The notes under the pieces were generated by a model. That model made no database searches. It saw only the letters and a list, made by a program, of their open reading frames with translations, and was not told where the DNA came from. Below are positions 11,512-23,304 of a stretch of 64,000 bases of DNA, one piece after another. Source of the DNA: Mya arenaria (taxonomy: Eukaryota; Mollusca; Bivalvia; Myida; Myidae); NCBI RefSeq assembly GCF_026914265.1, contig NC_069131.1:779501-843500 (forward strand), written 5' to 3'. Positions within the stretch are counted from its first letter, which is position 1; each line of letters opens with the position of its first letter. Made by a program: the position numbers and the translations under genes.

Positions 11512-12777
11512 TAGGGATGCAAACGAATATTCGAATATTCGAATATTCGATCAAACGTTTGGTATTCGAATGTCAAAATCGGTATTCGAATATTCGAAAA
11601 AAAAATCAATAAAGAGAACAAAACACATTTTGCCTTCATCACTGATGTTGTTTATAAAGCTCGTTTATCTTGATTTTACAACGATTGGCCCCTAATCCCA
11701 GAGGTGTGAATGTGATGACTAGACACGCGACATGTGTCATTTAGGGACATTTCGTCGGGTACTATAAAAAGTCCCCCTACTTTTACAATAACTGGCTAGG
11801 GATCGGCTTTAACACCAATGTGTTGTCTTGGCTGCAAATTATGCTGTGCAAAATAGCGCAAAACGAGGTGATGATATAAATGCCACAATAATGTAATATT
11901 GTGCTCAATAATGTTGTTGCATATATGTGCTTTAAACTGTGCACTAAATATGTGCTTCATCTTTCAATACAATTTTCGTGCTTTGAAATGGATTTTTGAA
12001 TATAATTCCTCTATTGTTGTACAATAAATAAGTCCAATCCACTTATGTTTTCGTTTTACTATTTTACTAGTTCCCGAGTTGGTTTGAGTTTTCCATAGTT
12101 ATATTTAGTCAGTTTAGAGCTCAATCTCAGAACGAGGCTGATCATCCTGGTTGTCCGGTTAGCGCAGTGGTTAGCGCACTCGCTTCTCACCTAGGCGACC
12201 CGGGTTCGATTCCCGGCTTGGGCGCATGTGAGTTTGGTTTGTGGTCACCAAGCCGGACAAGTGGGTTTTCTCCGGGTTCTCCGGTTTCCCCCACAACACA
12301 AGACCACACTCTCGCGTTAAATCGTGCCAACGAGAGTGATTAATATAATGTTGTAATAACTTGTTTCACAATCGTTGTAAAATAAATATGTTTAAACTAA
12401 GGCTGATCATCCTACGGAAAGACCTTCCATTGGCGCAAAACACTGTTTTACTAGGAATCCATCTAATTTCACATTGTTTACAAAAGGCAGCGGAATTGAA
12501 TTATTCGATTTTGTTGTTTGTCTGTTTATAATGTATTGCTTTTTACTTCCTGGAAATGGAGAATTTCAAAGGCTCATTTTGGGGAAATCAGGGTCCGCCG
12601 CGCGTACTGGATACGACAAAATTGGGTTTAAATGCCCCGGCTATTACTTTAGCGAATAATAATAGTAGTTTACTACATCTTCTAAAATATGTATTTCGCT
12701 AATCGAATATTCGAATATTCGATCGAAAGAATTACCGAATATTCGAATATCTGTTTTGCCATTCGTTTGCATCCCTA
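11512..12777. mobile_element. Non-autonomous hAT-like element (1,266 bp) in unit 3
   Basis: Bounded by inverted ends TAGGGATGCAAACGAAT, with many AATATTCGAATATTCG subterminal palindromes at both ends. It is flanked by an 8-bp direct repeat (atatatat at 11504-11511 and 12778-12785). The empty site is present in units 1, 2 and 4, which proves insertion. The 8-bp target duplication and a TAGGG start are hAT hallmarks. No transposase ORF is seen; the 61-codon ORF at 12474-12659 has no recognised motif. It carries a SINE inside. Confidence 0.85.
12149..12399 (+). mobile_element. tRNA-derived SINE nested in the hAT-like element
   Basis: About 251 bp. The head has a pol III A box (GGTTAGCGCAGTGG) and a perfect B box (GGTTCGATTCC). 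The body has TTTTCTCCGGGTTCTCCGG and the tail TTGTAAAATAAATATG. It is flanked by a 14-bp direct repeat (aggctgatcatcct, 12135-12148 and 12400-12413), a clean LINE-mediated target duplication. A second, more diverged member lies at 52029-52281 on the minus strand. Confidence 0.9.
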
Positions 12778-12980
12778 ATATATATACTTGGACAGTTATT
12801 TTAAAACAATTGTTGAAAGGGCATGGAATTGCTTATTTATTTACATCTGATAATGTAACGAATATACAGATGGAAGCTGTTGTTAGAAGATTATATGATA
12901 CTTACTAACAGCAATGGTATACAGATGGTAGAAATGCAGACAAATTACAGTGTTATGTCAATTTTATATTTTGCAATTGA

Positions 12981-13762
12981 CCTTACGACAGCGGCTTCTA
13001 AGCCACGCCCCCTGATTTCAAGGGAGCGAACTCTGTCTATGTCCGTCAAACAAACGAGGAAGTAATGGCGTCTCGCGTCGTTTCGCTTTCCGATATTCCT
13101 GACAAATTATCATAAATGTGACATTACAATGCGAAAAAAATAGAAGTCAAAGGAATTTGTAACTGGCTGCTACATCGGAAGGCTCGATATATCTTTAGAA
13201 AATGACGATATCTAACATTGACGGGGTGAAATCTATCCAAGTAAGAGAAAATCGGATAGCCGCCATGTTGTCAACATTGACATCGATACAAAGGAAAAGC
13301 GTGTGTGTGACGCATACTGTAAATGCAAACAAGGGTAAGTTTAACTTTTAATAACTCCGGTCCTTCTTACAGTATTGTTGAATTAAAGATTAAATCATCG
13401 CACAATATTAGTAAATCATAAATGGCCCGAATGGGGAACCCGGAAGTGACATTAAATAACAGTTACATGCCAGCTATACAGTATAACCTTGTATTCTATA
13501 GTATGAGCAGAAATGGTTTATTGGAGTTATGCATAAAAAGTTTCAGTTCTAAGCGATTGAACACTCCCCCTTATGAATAATAATGTAATAGTTGACAAGT
13601 GACAATCGTGGGTGATACCAATCTGTAACTTTTGCATTGCTCAAACATTCACATGCTTTGATTTTTGTTCTTACAGAAATTGTGGAACATGTTCACACAC
13701 TCTGGCTGTAAAAGTAGACCTGGGAGGAAAATTGCCCCCGGTGTGGGGCTCGAACTCACAAC
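12981..13762 (+). mobile_element. Left part of 3-kb inverted-repeat element, unit 3
   Basis: Same as unit 2: the CCTTACGACAG end, promoter-like block, first-exon donor and SINE tail up to the minisatellite seam. Confidence 0.62.
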
Positions 13763-15906
13763 GGACTCATTAAAGGTTACTTCCCCTTAAATCTGACTCA
13801 TTAAAGGTTACTTCCGCTTAAATCTGTCTGATTAAAGTTACTTCCGCTTAAATCAGACTCATTAAAGGTTACTTTAGCTTAAATCAGACTTAATAAAGGT
13901 TACTTCCGCTTAGATCTGACTCATTAAAGGTTACTTCCGCTTAAATTAGACTCCTTCTGCTTAAATCTGACTCATTAAAGGTTACTTCCGCTTAAATCTG
14001 ACTCATTAAAGGTTACTTCCGCTTAAATCAGACTCATTAAAGGTTACTTCCGCTTAAATCTGACTCATTAAAGGTTACTTCCGCTTAAATCAGACTCCTT
14101 CTGCTTAAATCTGACTCATTAAAGGTTACTTCCGCCTAAATCTGACTCATTAAAGGTTACTTCCGCTTAAATCAGACTCATTAAAGGTTACTTCCGCTTA
14201 AATCAGACTCATTAAAGGCTACTTCCGCTTAAATCTGACTCATTAAACGTTACTTCCGCTTAAATCTGACTCATTAAAGGTTACTTCCGCTTAAATCTGA
14301 CTCATTAAAGGTTACTTCAGCTTAAATCTGACTCATTAAAGGTTACTTCCGCTTAAATCTGACTCATTAAAGGTTACTTCCGCTTAAATTAGATTCATTA
14401 AAGGTTACTTCCGCTTAAATTAGATTCATTAAAGGTTACTTCCGCTTAAATCAGACTCATTAGAGGTTACTTCGGCTTAAATCTGACTCATTAAACGTTA
14501 CTTCCGCTTAAATCTGACTCATTAAAGGTTACTTCCGCTTAAATCTGACTCATTAAAGGTTACTTCAGCTTAAATCTGACTCATTAAAGGTTACTTCCGC
14601 TTAAATCTGACTCATTAAAGGTTACTTCCGCTTGAATCTGACTTATTAAAGGTTACTTCCGCTTAAATTAGATTCATTAAAGGTTACTTCCGCTTAAATT
14701 AGATTCATTAAAGGTTACTTCCGCTTAAATCAGACTCATTAAAGGCTACTTCCGCTTAAATCTGACTCATTAAACGTTACTTCCGCTTAAATCTGACTCA
14801 TTAAAGGTTACTTCCGCTTAAATCTGACTCATTAAAGGTTACTTCAGCTTAAATCTGACTCATTAAAGGTTACTTCCGCTTAAATCTGACTCATTAAAGG
14901 TTACTTCCGCTTAAATCTGACTCATTAAAGGTTACTTCCGCTTAAATTAGATTCATTAAAGGTTACTTCCGCTTAAATCAGACTCATTAGAGGTTACTTC
15001 GGCTTAAATCTGACTCATTAAAGGTTACTTCCGCTTAAATCAGACTCATTAAAGGTTACTTCCGCTTAAATCAGACTCATTAAAGGTTACTTCCGCTTAA
15101 ATCAGACTCATTAAAGGTTACTTCCGCTTAAATCTGTCTGATTAAAGTTTCTTCCGCTTAAATCAGACTCATTAAAGGTTACTTTAGCATAAATCAGACT
15201 CAATAAAGGTTACTTCCGCTTAAATCTGACTCATTAAAGGTTACTTCCGCTTAATTTAGATTCATTAAAGGTTACTTCCCCTTAAATCTGACTCATTAAA
15301 GGTTACTTCCGCTTAAATCTGTCTGATTAAAGTTACTTCCGCTTAAATCAGACTCATTAAAGGTTACTTTAGCTTAAATCAGACTCAATAAAGGTTACTT
15401 CCGCTTAGATCTGACTCATTAAAGGTTACTTCCGCTTAAATTAGACTCCTTCTGCTTAAATCTGACTCATTAAAGGTTACTTCCGCTTAAATCTGACTCA
15501 TTAAAGGTTACTTCCGCTTAAATCAGACTCATTAAAGGTTACTTCCGCTTAAATCTGACTCATTAAAGGTTACTTCCGCTTAAATCAGACTCCTTCTGCT
15601 TAAATCTGACTCATTAAAGGTTACTTCCGCCTAAATCTGACTCATTAAAGGTTACTTCCGCTTAAATCAGACTCATTAAAGGTTACTTCCGCTTAAATCA
15701 GACTCATTAAAGGCTACTTCCGCTTAAATCTGACTCATTAAACGTTACTTCCGCTTAAATCTGACTCATTAAAGGTTACTTCCGCTTAAATCTGACTCAT
15801 TAAAGGTTACTTCAGCTTAAATCTGACTCATTAAAGGTTACTTCCGCTTAAATCTGACTCATTAAAGGTTACTTCCGCTTAAATCAGACTCATTAAAAGT
15901 TACTTA
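13763..15906 (+). repeat. 31-bp minisatellite, unit 3 (about 69 monomers)
   Basis: Same monomer. The marker variant is at 13777 and 15272 (1,495 bp apart). The extra stretch between them contains local re-duplications carrying TTAGATTCATT variants near 14388, 14660 and 14945, so the higher-order block has been reshuffled here. Confidence 0.95.
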
Positions 15907-16149
15907 CATTTAAAAGTTTCTTCAACAAACAAATTTACTTGTTATAGATATATTTTGGAAAAGTGAAGTAATTGTTATAAAAGATACCCATTTAAAAAAG
16001 ATTGTTAGTACTAAATTTATATTTTTCCAAATGTGCTCAAATTCGTAATCTAGACAGTCATAAACTGTTGTGCAATTTGTTTAATTATATTTATAAACGG
16101 GCAATTTTGAATTGAATTGATGAAAGAAGAAAAATGTTTAAAAGAATAT

Positions 16150-16968
16150 TTCTTTTTTCTTTTTGGAACTGCTAAAGTATAACAGTCCGTTTATTAGATC
16201 ATAAAAGCAACAATGTCACAGGTAATAAAGTAATACATAGACAAAGATTTAAAAAAATATATATACACTCAAAGTATCTATTGAATGTACTTAAGGTTTT
16301 TTATAAAGTCATTTAGGAATCGGTAATTGACATTTTTTATTCGTAGGTATGTTTCTAAAGCAATCAGATCGTAATATAAATAAGACAATATGTTTATGGG
16401 CTTCGTTCTCCGGTCGCATATGAAGTATGTTTTATAAATACAGTAACATATTTGACTTAAAACAATATTAACACAGTTGTATTCTTTTTGGTGTATCTTA
16501 TATCCTATTACAATATATTTGATATCATTAAACATTTTCTTTATACCACATTTTTTAAATAAGGCATTTATCGTCGACCAAACATTGGATAATGAAGAAC
16601 AATGGATAAAAAAATGTTGATAATCTTCAACTTCCTTGCAACACATACACAGGGGACTGTCTCTCAATTTCCATGTAAATAAATTTAAGTTAGTCGCCAC
16701 TAAATTATTTAATAATTTAATTTTGAATTGTTTAACTTGTTGTCAACGATAGATTCATGAACTATATAATACCATGATTTCCACTCGATACTTTCTTGTA
16801 CACGTTTATTCCAGTATCTATTGATATACGGTTTTTCGAAAATCTGCCGGACAAAGAGCTGATATATTTCCTTGTTTGTCATTTCGTTAATTAGTTTGTT
16901 CCCAAAACCTTATTAAAAGTTTTGAATATTTCTTATTAAACCTTTAAATTATGGTTTCTCATCAAAAA
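16150..16968 (-). mobile_element. LINE 3' fragment, unit 3, frameshifted
   Basis: Unit 3 copy of the LINE 3' end. One T is missing in the run near 16738 relative to units 1 and 2, so only a 140-codon downstream piece (16278-16700) stays open. One residue also differs (NIVLSQ against NIDLSQ). Single-base decay after duplication fits a dead passenger sequence. Confidence 0.72.
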
Positions 16969-17040
16969 CACGTATTTAAATATAAATACTTATTGGTATT
17001 ACGTATTATGAAGCAAAACAAATGTTTGTTACAATTTCAG

Positions 17041-17154
17041 ACATCCTCAGTGATCAGTAAGCCCACAGACGATACTGATGAAACTGGCTCCGGTCTCTGT
17101 GACAGTCATGTGCTGGCAACCAGCATGTCACGTGCAAGTCTTCCACTGGATTGA
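17041..17154 (+). CDS. Terminal coding exon of unknown gene family, unit 3 copy
   Basis: Third copy of the exon, protein identical to units 1 and 2. Here the intron stretch just upstream happens to stay open, so a longer ORF (from 16951) runs through the acceptor. The splice acceptor and the homologous exons elsewhere argue that coding sequence starts at 17041. Confidence 0.58.
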   Translation, partial: TSSVISKPTDDTDETGSGLCDSHVLATSMSRASLPLD

Positions 17155-17963
17155 CGGATTACTTTCAGTAAACACTTTTAATCTTCGAAAACAAAAAAAT
17201 GAACTTTTATAAGCGTAGTTTAAAGCCTTTTATATAAGCTCCCAATAAATGCAGGATCTATAAATCTTTATTATTTAATTGTTAAAAAAAACGTACTTCT
17301 ATTTGCTTTCAACTTATTGTTAGTCACATTAACATCCATTCCTTTTTACAGGTAAACAAAGAACCGATGGAACAATAACATCCTCGGACACATTCAACAG
17401 TCAACATTGTTAGTTAAACACATATATGTAATGTCAATTCAGTTCTTTATTGTTTGGAAATCATCTTCCATTCTATGTGACCAAGATTCATAAAAGTACA
17501 CTATGCTTTTTCTCCTGTTATATTTTTAGAATGCATTTAATATTTGGTTTTGTTAAGAATAAACATGATTCGTATAAAATTTGACAGGTATAACTGGAGC
17601 ATGTTTGTAGTATGTTCTGGAATTCGGAAAATAAGGGCAAACTTCGTTGATCTTGGGTCTGTGGGTAAAATTTAATTTTAAATAAAACTTTCACCAAACA
17701 TCTCCAATTATATGGTTTTAATGAGGATAACATTTAAACCTTTTGGTGGGAATTTTTATGATATTGTTGTTGGACTTAAATAATTCATGTGGATTTAATT
17801 CTGCGAACATTTTAATACCAGGATCATAAGTATTATTTTTTGGAAATTATTTCTGTAAAATTGTTTATTAATGTATTGTGCGGTTGTTGTTTAAAATGTG
17901 TTGCTCGATTATAATTCTCTTTTGTGTTTGGTGGTCGTAAAAACACCATTCAATGCTGTTTAT

Positions 17964-19475
17964 GCTGGAAATACTCATAAATGTTCCCCATGATCTGGAT
18001 TGTTTAATATATGTTCGGACAGTTTCGTGTTAAAAGTTCGAAAACATTTGCTCTTTGCAGTAATTTGACAGATTAATAATTATACCGTTTGAAGTACAGG
18101 CGGAAACTGCAGCATTTATATGGATGTCAAATTGTAAGGCATATTTGAAAATGTTAAAATGAAATGTTTATATTGTTAATCAATCTTCTTCAAATTTATT
18201 AGCTGATAACTTTTATTGTTATATTTTTAGCCTATAACTGACCCAAAACCTTATTTTCCTTCAACCTTATGCGGATTTATTTTTCAATGAACGATATTTG
18301 GATATCAAGATAGTACAACTAAAATTCTGAAAACAAATTGTATGTGCAATGCCGCAGTTTATAGTGCATTGGCTAGATTCCCATTAAGTTTGTTTAGGAA
18401 ATTACTATTTTCAAATACTGGTTTAAGGTCAAATGGTATCCCAAGTCTCTTATGTATAAAGTATAAGATATGAAATCTGTTCATAGCGAGCATATATATA
18501 CTTGGACAGTTATTTTAAAACAATTGTTGAAAGGGCATGGAATTGCTTATTTATTTACATCTGATAATGTAACGAATATACAGATGGAAGCTGTTGTTAG
18601 AAGATTATATGATACTTACTAACAGCAATGGTATACAGATGGTAGAAATGCAGACAAATTACAGTGTTATGTCAATTTTATATTTTGCAATTGACCTTAC
18701 GACAGCGGCTTCTAAGCCACGCCCCCTGATTTCAAGGGAGCGAACTCTGTCTATGTCCGTCAAACAAACGAGGAAGTAATGGCGTCTCGCGTCGTTTCGC
18801 TTTCCGATATTCCTGACAAATTATCATAAATGTGACATTACAATGCGAAAAAAATAGAAGTCAAAGGAATTTGTAACTGGCTGCTACATCGGAAGGCTCG
18901 ATATATCGTTAGAAAATGACGATATCTAACATTGACGGGTGAAATCTATCCAAGTAAGAGAAAATCGGATAGCCGCCATGTTGTCAACATTGACATCGAT
19001 ACAAAGGAAAAGCGTGTGTGTGACGCATACTGTAAATGCAAACAAGGGTAAGTTTAACTTTTAATAACTCCGGTCCTTCTTACAGTATTGTTGAATTAAA
19101 GATTAAATCATCGCACAATATTAGTAAATCATAAATGGCCCGAATGGGGAACCCGGAAGTGACATTAAATAACAGTTACATGCCAGCTATACAGTATAAC
19201 CTTGTATTCTATAGTATGAGCAGAAATGGTTTATTGGAGTTATGCATAAAAAGTTTCAGTTCTAAGCGATTGAACACTCCCCCTTATGAATAATAATGTA
19301 ATAGTTGACAAGTGACAATCGTGGGTGATACCAATCTGTAACTTTTGCATTGCTCAAACATTCACATGCTTTGATTTTTGTTCTTACAGAAATTGTGGAA
19401 CATGTTCACACACTCTGGCTGTAAAAGTAGACCTGGGAGGAAAATTGCCCCCGGTGTGGGGCTCGAACTCACAAC
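17964..19475 (+). repeat. Truncated tandem unit 4 (array end)
   Basis: The last unit starts like the others and follows them as far as the string ctcacaac near 19475. Units 1-3 switch there into the 31-bp minisatellite. Unit 4 instead continues into the intact head of a tRNA-derived SINE, so this is the right boundary of the amplification. There is no minisatellite, LINE or terminal exon here. Confidence 0.88.
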
Positions 19476-20128
19476 CACCAGAACACTAGCCCGGCGCTCT
19501 AACCAACTAAGCTGACCGGGCAGCTGGTTCTAACCCACACACAAACTACCCTCCCCCCATTTACCGGTTAAGGCTGGTGGAGGGTCTCCTGCTATTTACC
19601 GTTGACACCATTAAAGTATTCTGATTGATGGAGATAAGGAAGTCCCCTTATTATTGTCTTCAACAAGCCTATCGCAACAGGGGACCTAGCATAAGACCGG
19701 AAACCGCCCCCCACCCCACACACACACACACATGATATTTGCCAGTCCAGGCAATGTCAACCGCAAGAGAAAACCAGTGATGACAAGTTTTACAAATAAT
19801 CGGTAGGACCTATTTTAAAGCTTTTTATAACATTTAGTTTTACTTTGCTGTACAAAAGTAATGGACTATTTGTCCAGAGAAAAACAACAACCACAAAACA
19901 TTAGCTATTATCTTGTCAATATTTCATTATGATATACACGTAGGAAGCAAACATCAAAGGCAGTAGCATTTACAGCTAGTATTAAAATATTTAACAATAC
20001 ATGTAACTGATTTATTTTAATATTGGCATCTTTTATTTATTTCAGGAAAGTGTGGTCTTTTGAAGAGAGTTCTTGAAGTTGTTCAGCATGTTGTTTTGAT
20101 GGATTCTTGGAAGGATGTACCTCTATGA
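18978..20128 (+). CDS. Possible spliced 50-aa ORF inside the TIR element
   Basis: An ATG in the context GCCGCCATGT opens 23 codons ending at AACAAGG/GTAAGT (exon 18978-19047). The next good acceptor, tttcag at 20045, continues the same frame for 27 codons to TGA (20046-20128), giving KCGLLKRVLEVVQHVVLMD near the end. Phases match (1 plus 2 bases). No family is recognised. The first exon and its donor are also present in units 1-3, where the second exon is missing. It may instead be a non-coding first exon. Confidence 0.3.
19389..19523 (-). mobile_element. tRNA-derived SINE (second family), minus strand
   Basis: Read on the minus strand, the head has an A box (TTAGTTGGTTAGAGCGCC) and a B box (GAGTTCGAGCCCC), followed by CCTCCCAGGTCTACTTTTACAG. 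It sits inside the 3-kb TIR element. Units 1-3 keep only its tail half, with the minisatellite joined just beside the B box. Ends are approximate. Confidence 0.7.
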
Positions 20129-20330
20129 TGTTAGCTTCAGTTCTGGAGTATAACACCAGTTGTTGCATTTTTAATATCAGATTTATTAAATACATTGTTG
20201 TTTTGCAAACATTACTTAAACTTTGATATTTCTTTGGTGTTTATGTATGATATTTTAGGTGAATATCTCTTTATTGCAATGGCAAATATATTTTAAAATA
20301 TATAGCATTAGCAGAAGTTATTTTTCACTG

Positions 20331-20519
20331 TTAAAGCTGCACTTTCACAGATTGATCACTTTGACAACTTACACAGGATTTGATTGCATTTATCATATTT
20401 TGGCTCGGAGAAGTTTGCTTTGTGATTTATATATTAGGTCTTAATTTAAAGAATGCCAAAATAAGACGATTCTGAGACAAAAAGTGTCAAACTAGAATTC
20501 TGTGAGAGTGCAACTTTAA
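20331..20519. mobile_element. 189-bp MITE with TTAA ends
   Basis: Starts TTAAAGCTGCACTTTCACAG and ends with the inverted counterpart GAGAGTGCAACTTTAA. TTAA at both ends suggests a TTAA target duplication, as made by piggyBac- or Kolobok-type elements. The interior is AT-rich and non-coding. Confidence 0.75.
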
Positions 20520-21600
20520 GAATACTATTAATCGAGTGTGCATGTGATCCGGACTCTGAACATTGGATGAACTATCATTAAATATTGTAGATTTACGTAA
20601 ATGGCCCAAAATATAAGAATAACAATGAAAATATGTACATGTTTGACTTGTTCTTTATTCATAATAAGTCTAAGTCTTTACAGCACATGTTTGGCCGAAT
20701 CAAGTTCTAATGAACATAATAATTGATTTAAATGTACAGTGAAATAAATTGTTTTATACAGAAAATAATACCTTAACGATTCAGACCGATCTGTTCTCGT
20801 TTTTTTTTGGTGGCTCAAATATTTATCTGAGTTTTGGAGGAGGCCTAGCTGGTGTGAGCTGGACAAATACAGTAGCTGCTTGAGGGTCAGGGTTTTCTTG
20901 ATTGGATTTCCCGTCGACAAAGTGCTGATATGAAAATAAGAAATCTATGAAATGTGTCGGAATGACAGCTACAAAAGCCATTGTTTACATAGGATCCATA
21001 CGAGTAGATGAGATTCGGAAGCATGCGATGGTTCGGACAAAAATTTAGTTGTACGATATTTCCTGATTTACTTTGAAAGCAAAGCAGTTTATAAAAACTA
21101 CATAACGGTATCAACAAAAATACCTCTATCTTGAATGAAATCAATCGTGTCCATGTTGAACCTGATATTAAATGGCCATTAATGCCGATTTGACAACACA
21201 AGCCAAAGCATAAATGTACGATGTTTATAGTTTAAAAATAGTAACACTAATTTAGGTCATGCACGGACAATTTCAGTATTAAATAAATTTTGAGCGGATT
21301 GAAATAAGTAGTTTTGTTCAAAAAATACTTTTGTACAGACGTATAGATGTTTCGCCTTTGAACGATCTTTCAAAATTTCCAAGTTCAGCTGTTGATGAGG
21401 TCTTCCACAGAGTCTGATACAGCACTTGTATTTTTCTAAATAACTCGCTGGTTTCGAATACGGAACGAATTGGAAGCCATCTTTAGTCGGCCTGGCTACC
21501 TTGTATCCGAATTACAAGTACCATGACAACACCTTTTTACCATAATACTTAAAAAGGCGAGGAATTCCCAGCGCATGTATATGACGGACTCTGGTCAGTT
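20520..21600. other. AT-rich interior of the TIR element, no supported gene
   Basis: Minus-strand open frames of 80 and 104 codons (20678-20920, 20887-21201) overlap here but show no recognisable domain and no splice or start context that sets them apart. I leave them uncalled. They are the only place where a degraded transposase of this element could hide. Confidence 0.35.
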
Positions 21601-21690
21601 TGACGGACAAAATGGCGGATAGCAACACGGCTTATCGGCCCTGCATTCTGATTGGCTGATAGGACCTGTCAATCAAATCCTGTCGTAAGG
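21601..21690 (-). promoter_or_regulatory. Promoter-like block at the right end of the TIR element
   Basis: A locally GC-rich stretch in AT-rich surroundings. It contains a CCAAT box (ATTGG on plus, 21651-21655) and a YY1-type core (AAAATGGCGG, 21610-21619), both of which read as promoter elements on the minus strand. It mirrors the block near the element's left end. Inference from motifs only. Confidence 0.3.
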
Positions 21691-21696
21691 TCAATT

Positions 21697-23290
21697 GAAA
21701 ATATTCATTTTGTATTCATAGTAATAAGTGAAGGATAATACTAACTAGATTTATATGTTCGACAAACAACCTTAATATTGAAGAAGGAAGATATAGGAAT
21801 ATCCGAGAGGATAAAACATGTAAAAAAATGTTATATGAATGTTGTAGAATGAGAAATATCACATTTTGCTAGTGTGTTCTCATTAATAAGATTACGTACA
21901 AGTTTTATACCCAGGTATTATATTCACTGGCCTAGTTTGACCAAATTTAACAACTTGGTGTCCTATAATAATGATTAAATATCGAATAACATTGCTACTT
22001 ATTTATCATTTGCTAAGGATTATACAAACGCTAAGCTTACGTAATAACCACGTTTGAATGTATTTCACGTAACGCTGTATTTGATATGTTTCTCCTTAGA
22101 TAAAATGTTGAAAAAATGATCTCATATGTATTCCACATTAATATATTTTACTCTATTGTGTTGTTATTATTACTATTAATGATAATATTTGTGTATTGGC
22201 AATTTTCTAATTGGATTTGCAAAGAAAACTTTGACTTGACTTCACTATTATTTTTCATTTATGTACTCACATTAGCCTATGGCCATTTATACATATGTTT
22301 TTTACTATGAAAACTACACAAATATTCATTTATTTTTATTGCATATTGCATTATTGTAAATCGTAAATATATTTAATGTTAATAATAAATATTCCTCTCT
22401 ATTTGATCTCGTTCTTCTCGTTTGAAAACGCCGCAAAACGTGGTAGGCAATCCGTCAAACATAGCATGACCGATCTTGTTTTGCATCGAAGAGATGATAA
22501 ATAAGTATTCCCAACAGCGGCTTCGATCAGTCATTTTCCAACGAGTTTGGATTTTCACCACTCAGTGCTTGAATGGGTAATTTAAAGCTAATTTTGTACT
22601 GTTTGTTTAAATGAAATCATTACAAACCATACATGTACTAAGGTTTTGTGGCGATTCAGTAGTTTAGAAACCTAACAGGTATATGGTGTCAGTCGATTTA
22701 TTTGGTGTGTGACTATAGATGTTGTACTTGATTTTAAATTCGCTTGATAGATGAAGGAGTTTTAGTCACGATCAACCAATTCTTCAAAACCTTGAAACCT
22801 TAAGTTTATTTGCAAGTAGTAAGGCTTCACCAATTTGGATTTTTTTCGAAGATTGCCAAACCATACAATACGATTGAATCAACCGGTTCTATTTTTCACC
22901 TTCCGCATGAAAACATATTATTTAAAATACTTAAATGCCAAAGAAATCCCAGCTTTGCTGCAGTGTAAAGATTAATAGAACACATCGTTGATAAATGAGA
23001 ACATTGCCTTATTAGGTTCACATCGCCCGCTCGGTCAATTTTTTTTCTCAAAAATCCGTAATACAAAACATTGAATTGCTTCACACTCCTGGTGCGTTTA
23101 AACATGCAACACAATTCTCCCTTTGCGAATTTGGTATTCGTAGATTATACTCAGGGCAGGCATAAACTGTTGTTTAGATGAATAAATCATTGTTCTGATA
23201 AACGGCATTCCGTTACCACCACTTCCGGTCAAGCAAGGCGTCCGACAACAAGGAGTGTTATGTTTTGATCATTGACAAGCTCCTCCATGA
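21697..23290 (+). repeat. Distal part of locus 0, paralogous to 28970-30400 and 43790-45740
   Basis: The three stretches share many blocks in the same order. These include the CGCAAAACGTGGTAG block, TCGATCAGTCRTTTTCC, and GCAGGCATAAACTGTTGTT with the motif TGTTATGTTTTGATCATTG. They define the 3' part of a repeating gene-locus module. Short open frames inside (for example 22896-23114 minus) are not conserved in frame and are not called as genes. Confidence 0.7.
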
Positions 23291-23304
23291 CCTAGAATTC
23301 TCTA

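Larger units (their letters stand above)
10976..17963 (+). repeat. Tandem segmental-duplication unit 3, with private insertion
   Basis: Same layout as unit 2 but interrupted at 11512-12777 by a hAT-like element absent from the other units. With the insertion and its target duplication removed, and without the minisatellite (13763-15906), the core is about 3,570 bp, matching unit 2. The LINE ORF has lost one base near 16738 relative to units 1 and 2. Confidence 0.9.
18695..21690. mobile_element. 3-kb terminal-inverted-repeat element, complete copy
   Basis: Left end CCTTACGACAG and right end CTGTCGTAAGG are inverted, and GTCCGTCAAAC recurs inverted further in. The flanks carry a 7-bp direct repeat, caattga (8 bp with one mismatch). 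The paralogue at about 28968 shows the uninterrupted site (gcaattgaaaa), supporting insertion. The element holds a promoter-like block at each end (GC box on the left; CCAAT box and AATGGCGG on the right, facing inward), a two-exon short ORF, a SINE and a MITE. No transposase domain is recognised. It could be a non-autonomous DNA transposon that captured host sequence. Superfamily undetermined. Confidence 0.6.

Noticed and set aside
12149-12220. Functional tRNA gene
   Set aside because: A and B boxes are good, but there is no acceptor-stem pairing and the sequence continues into a SINE body with target duplications.
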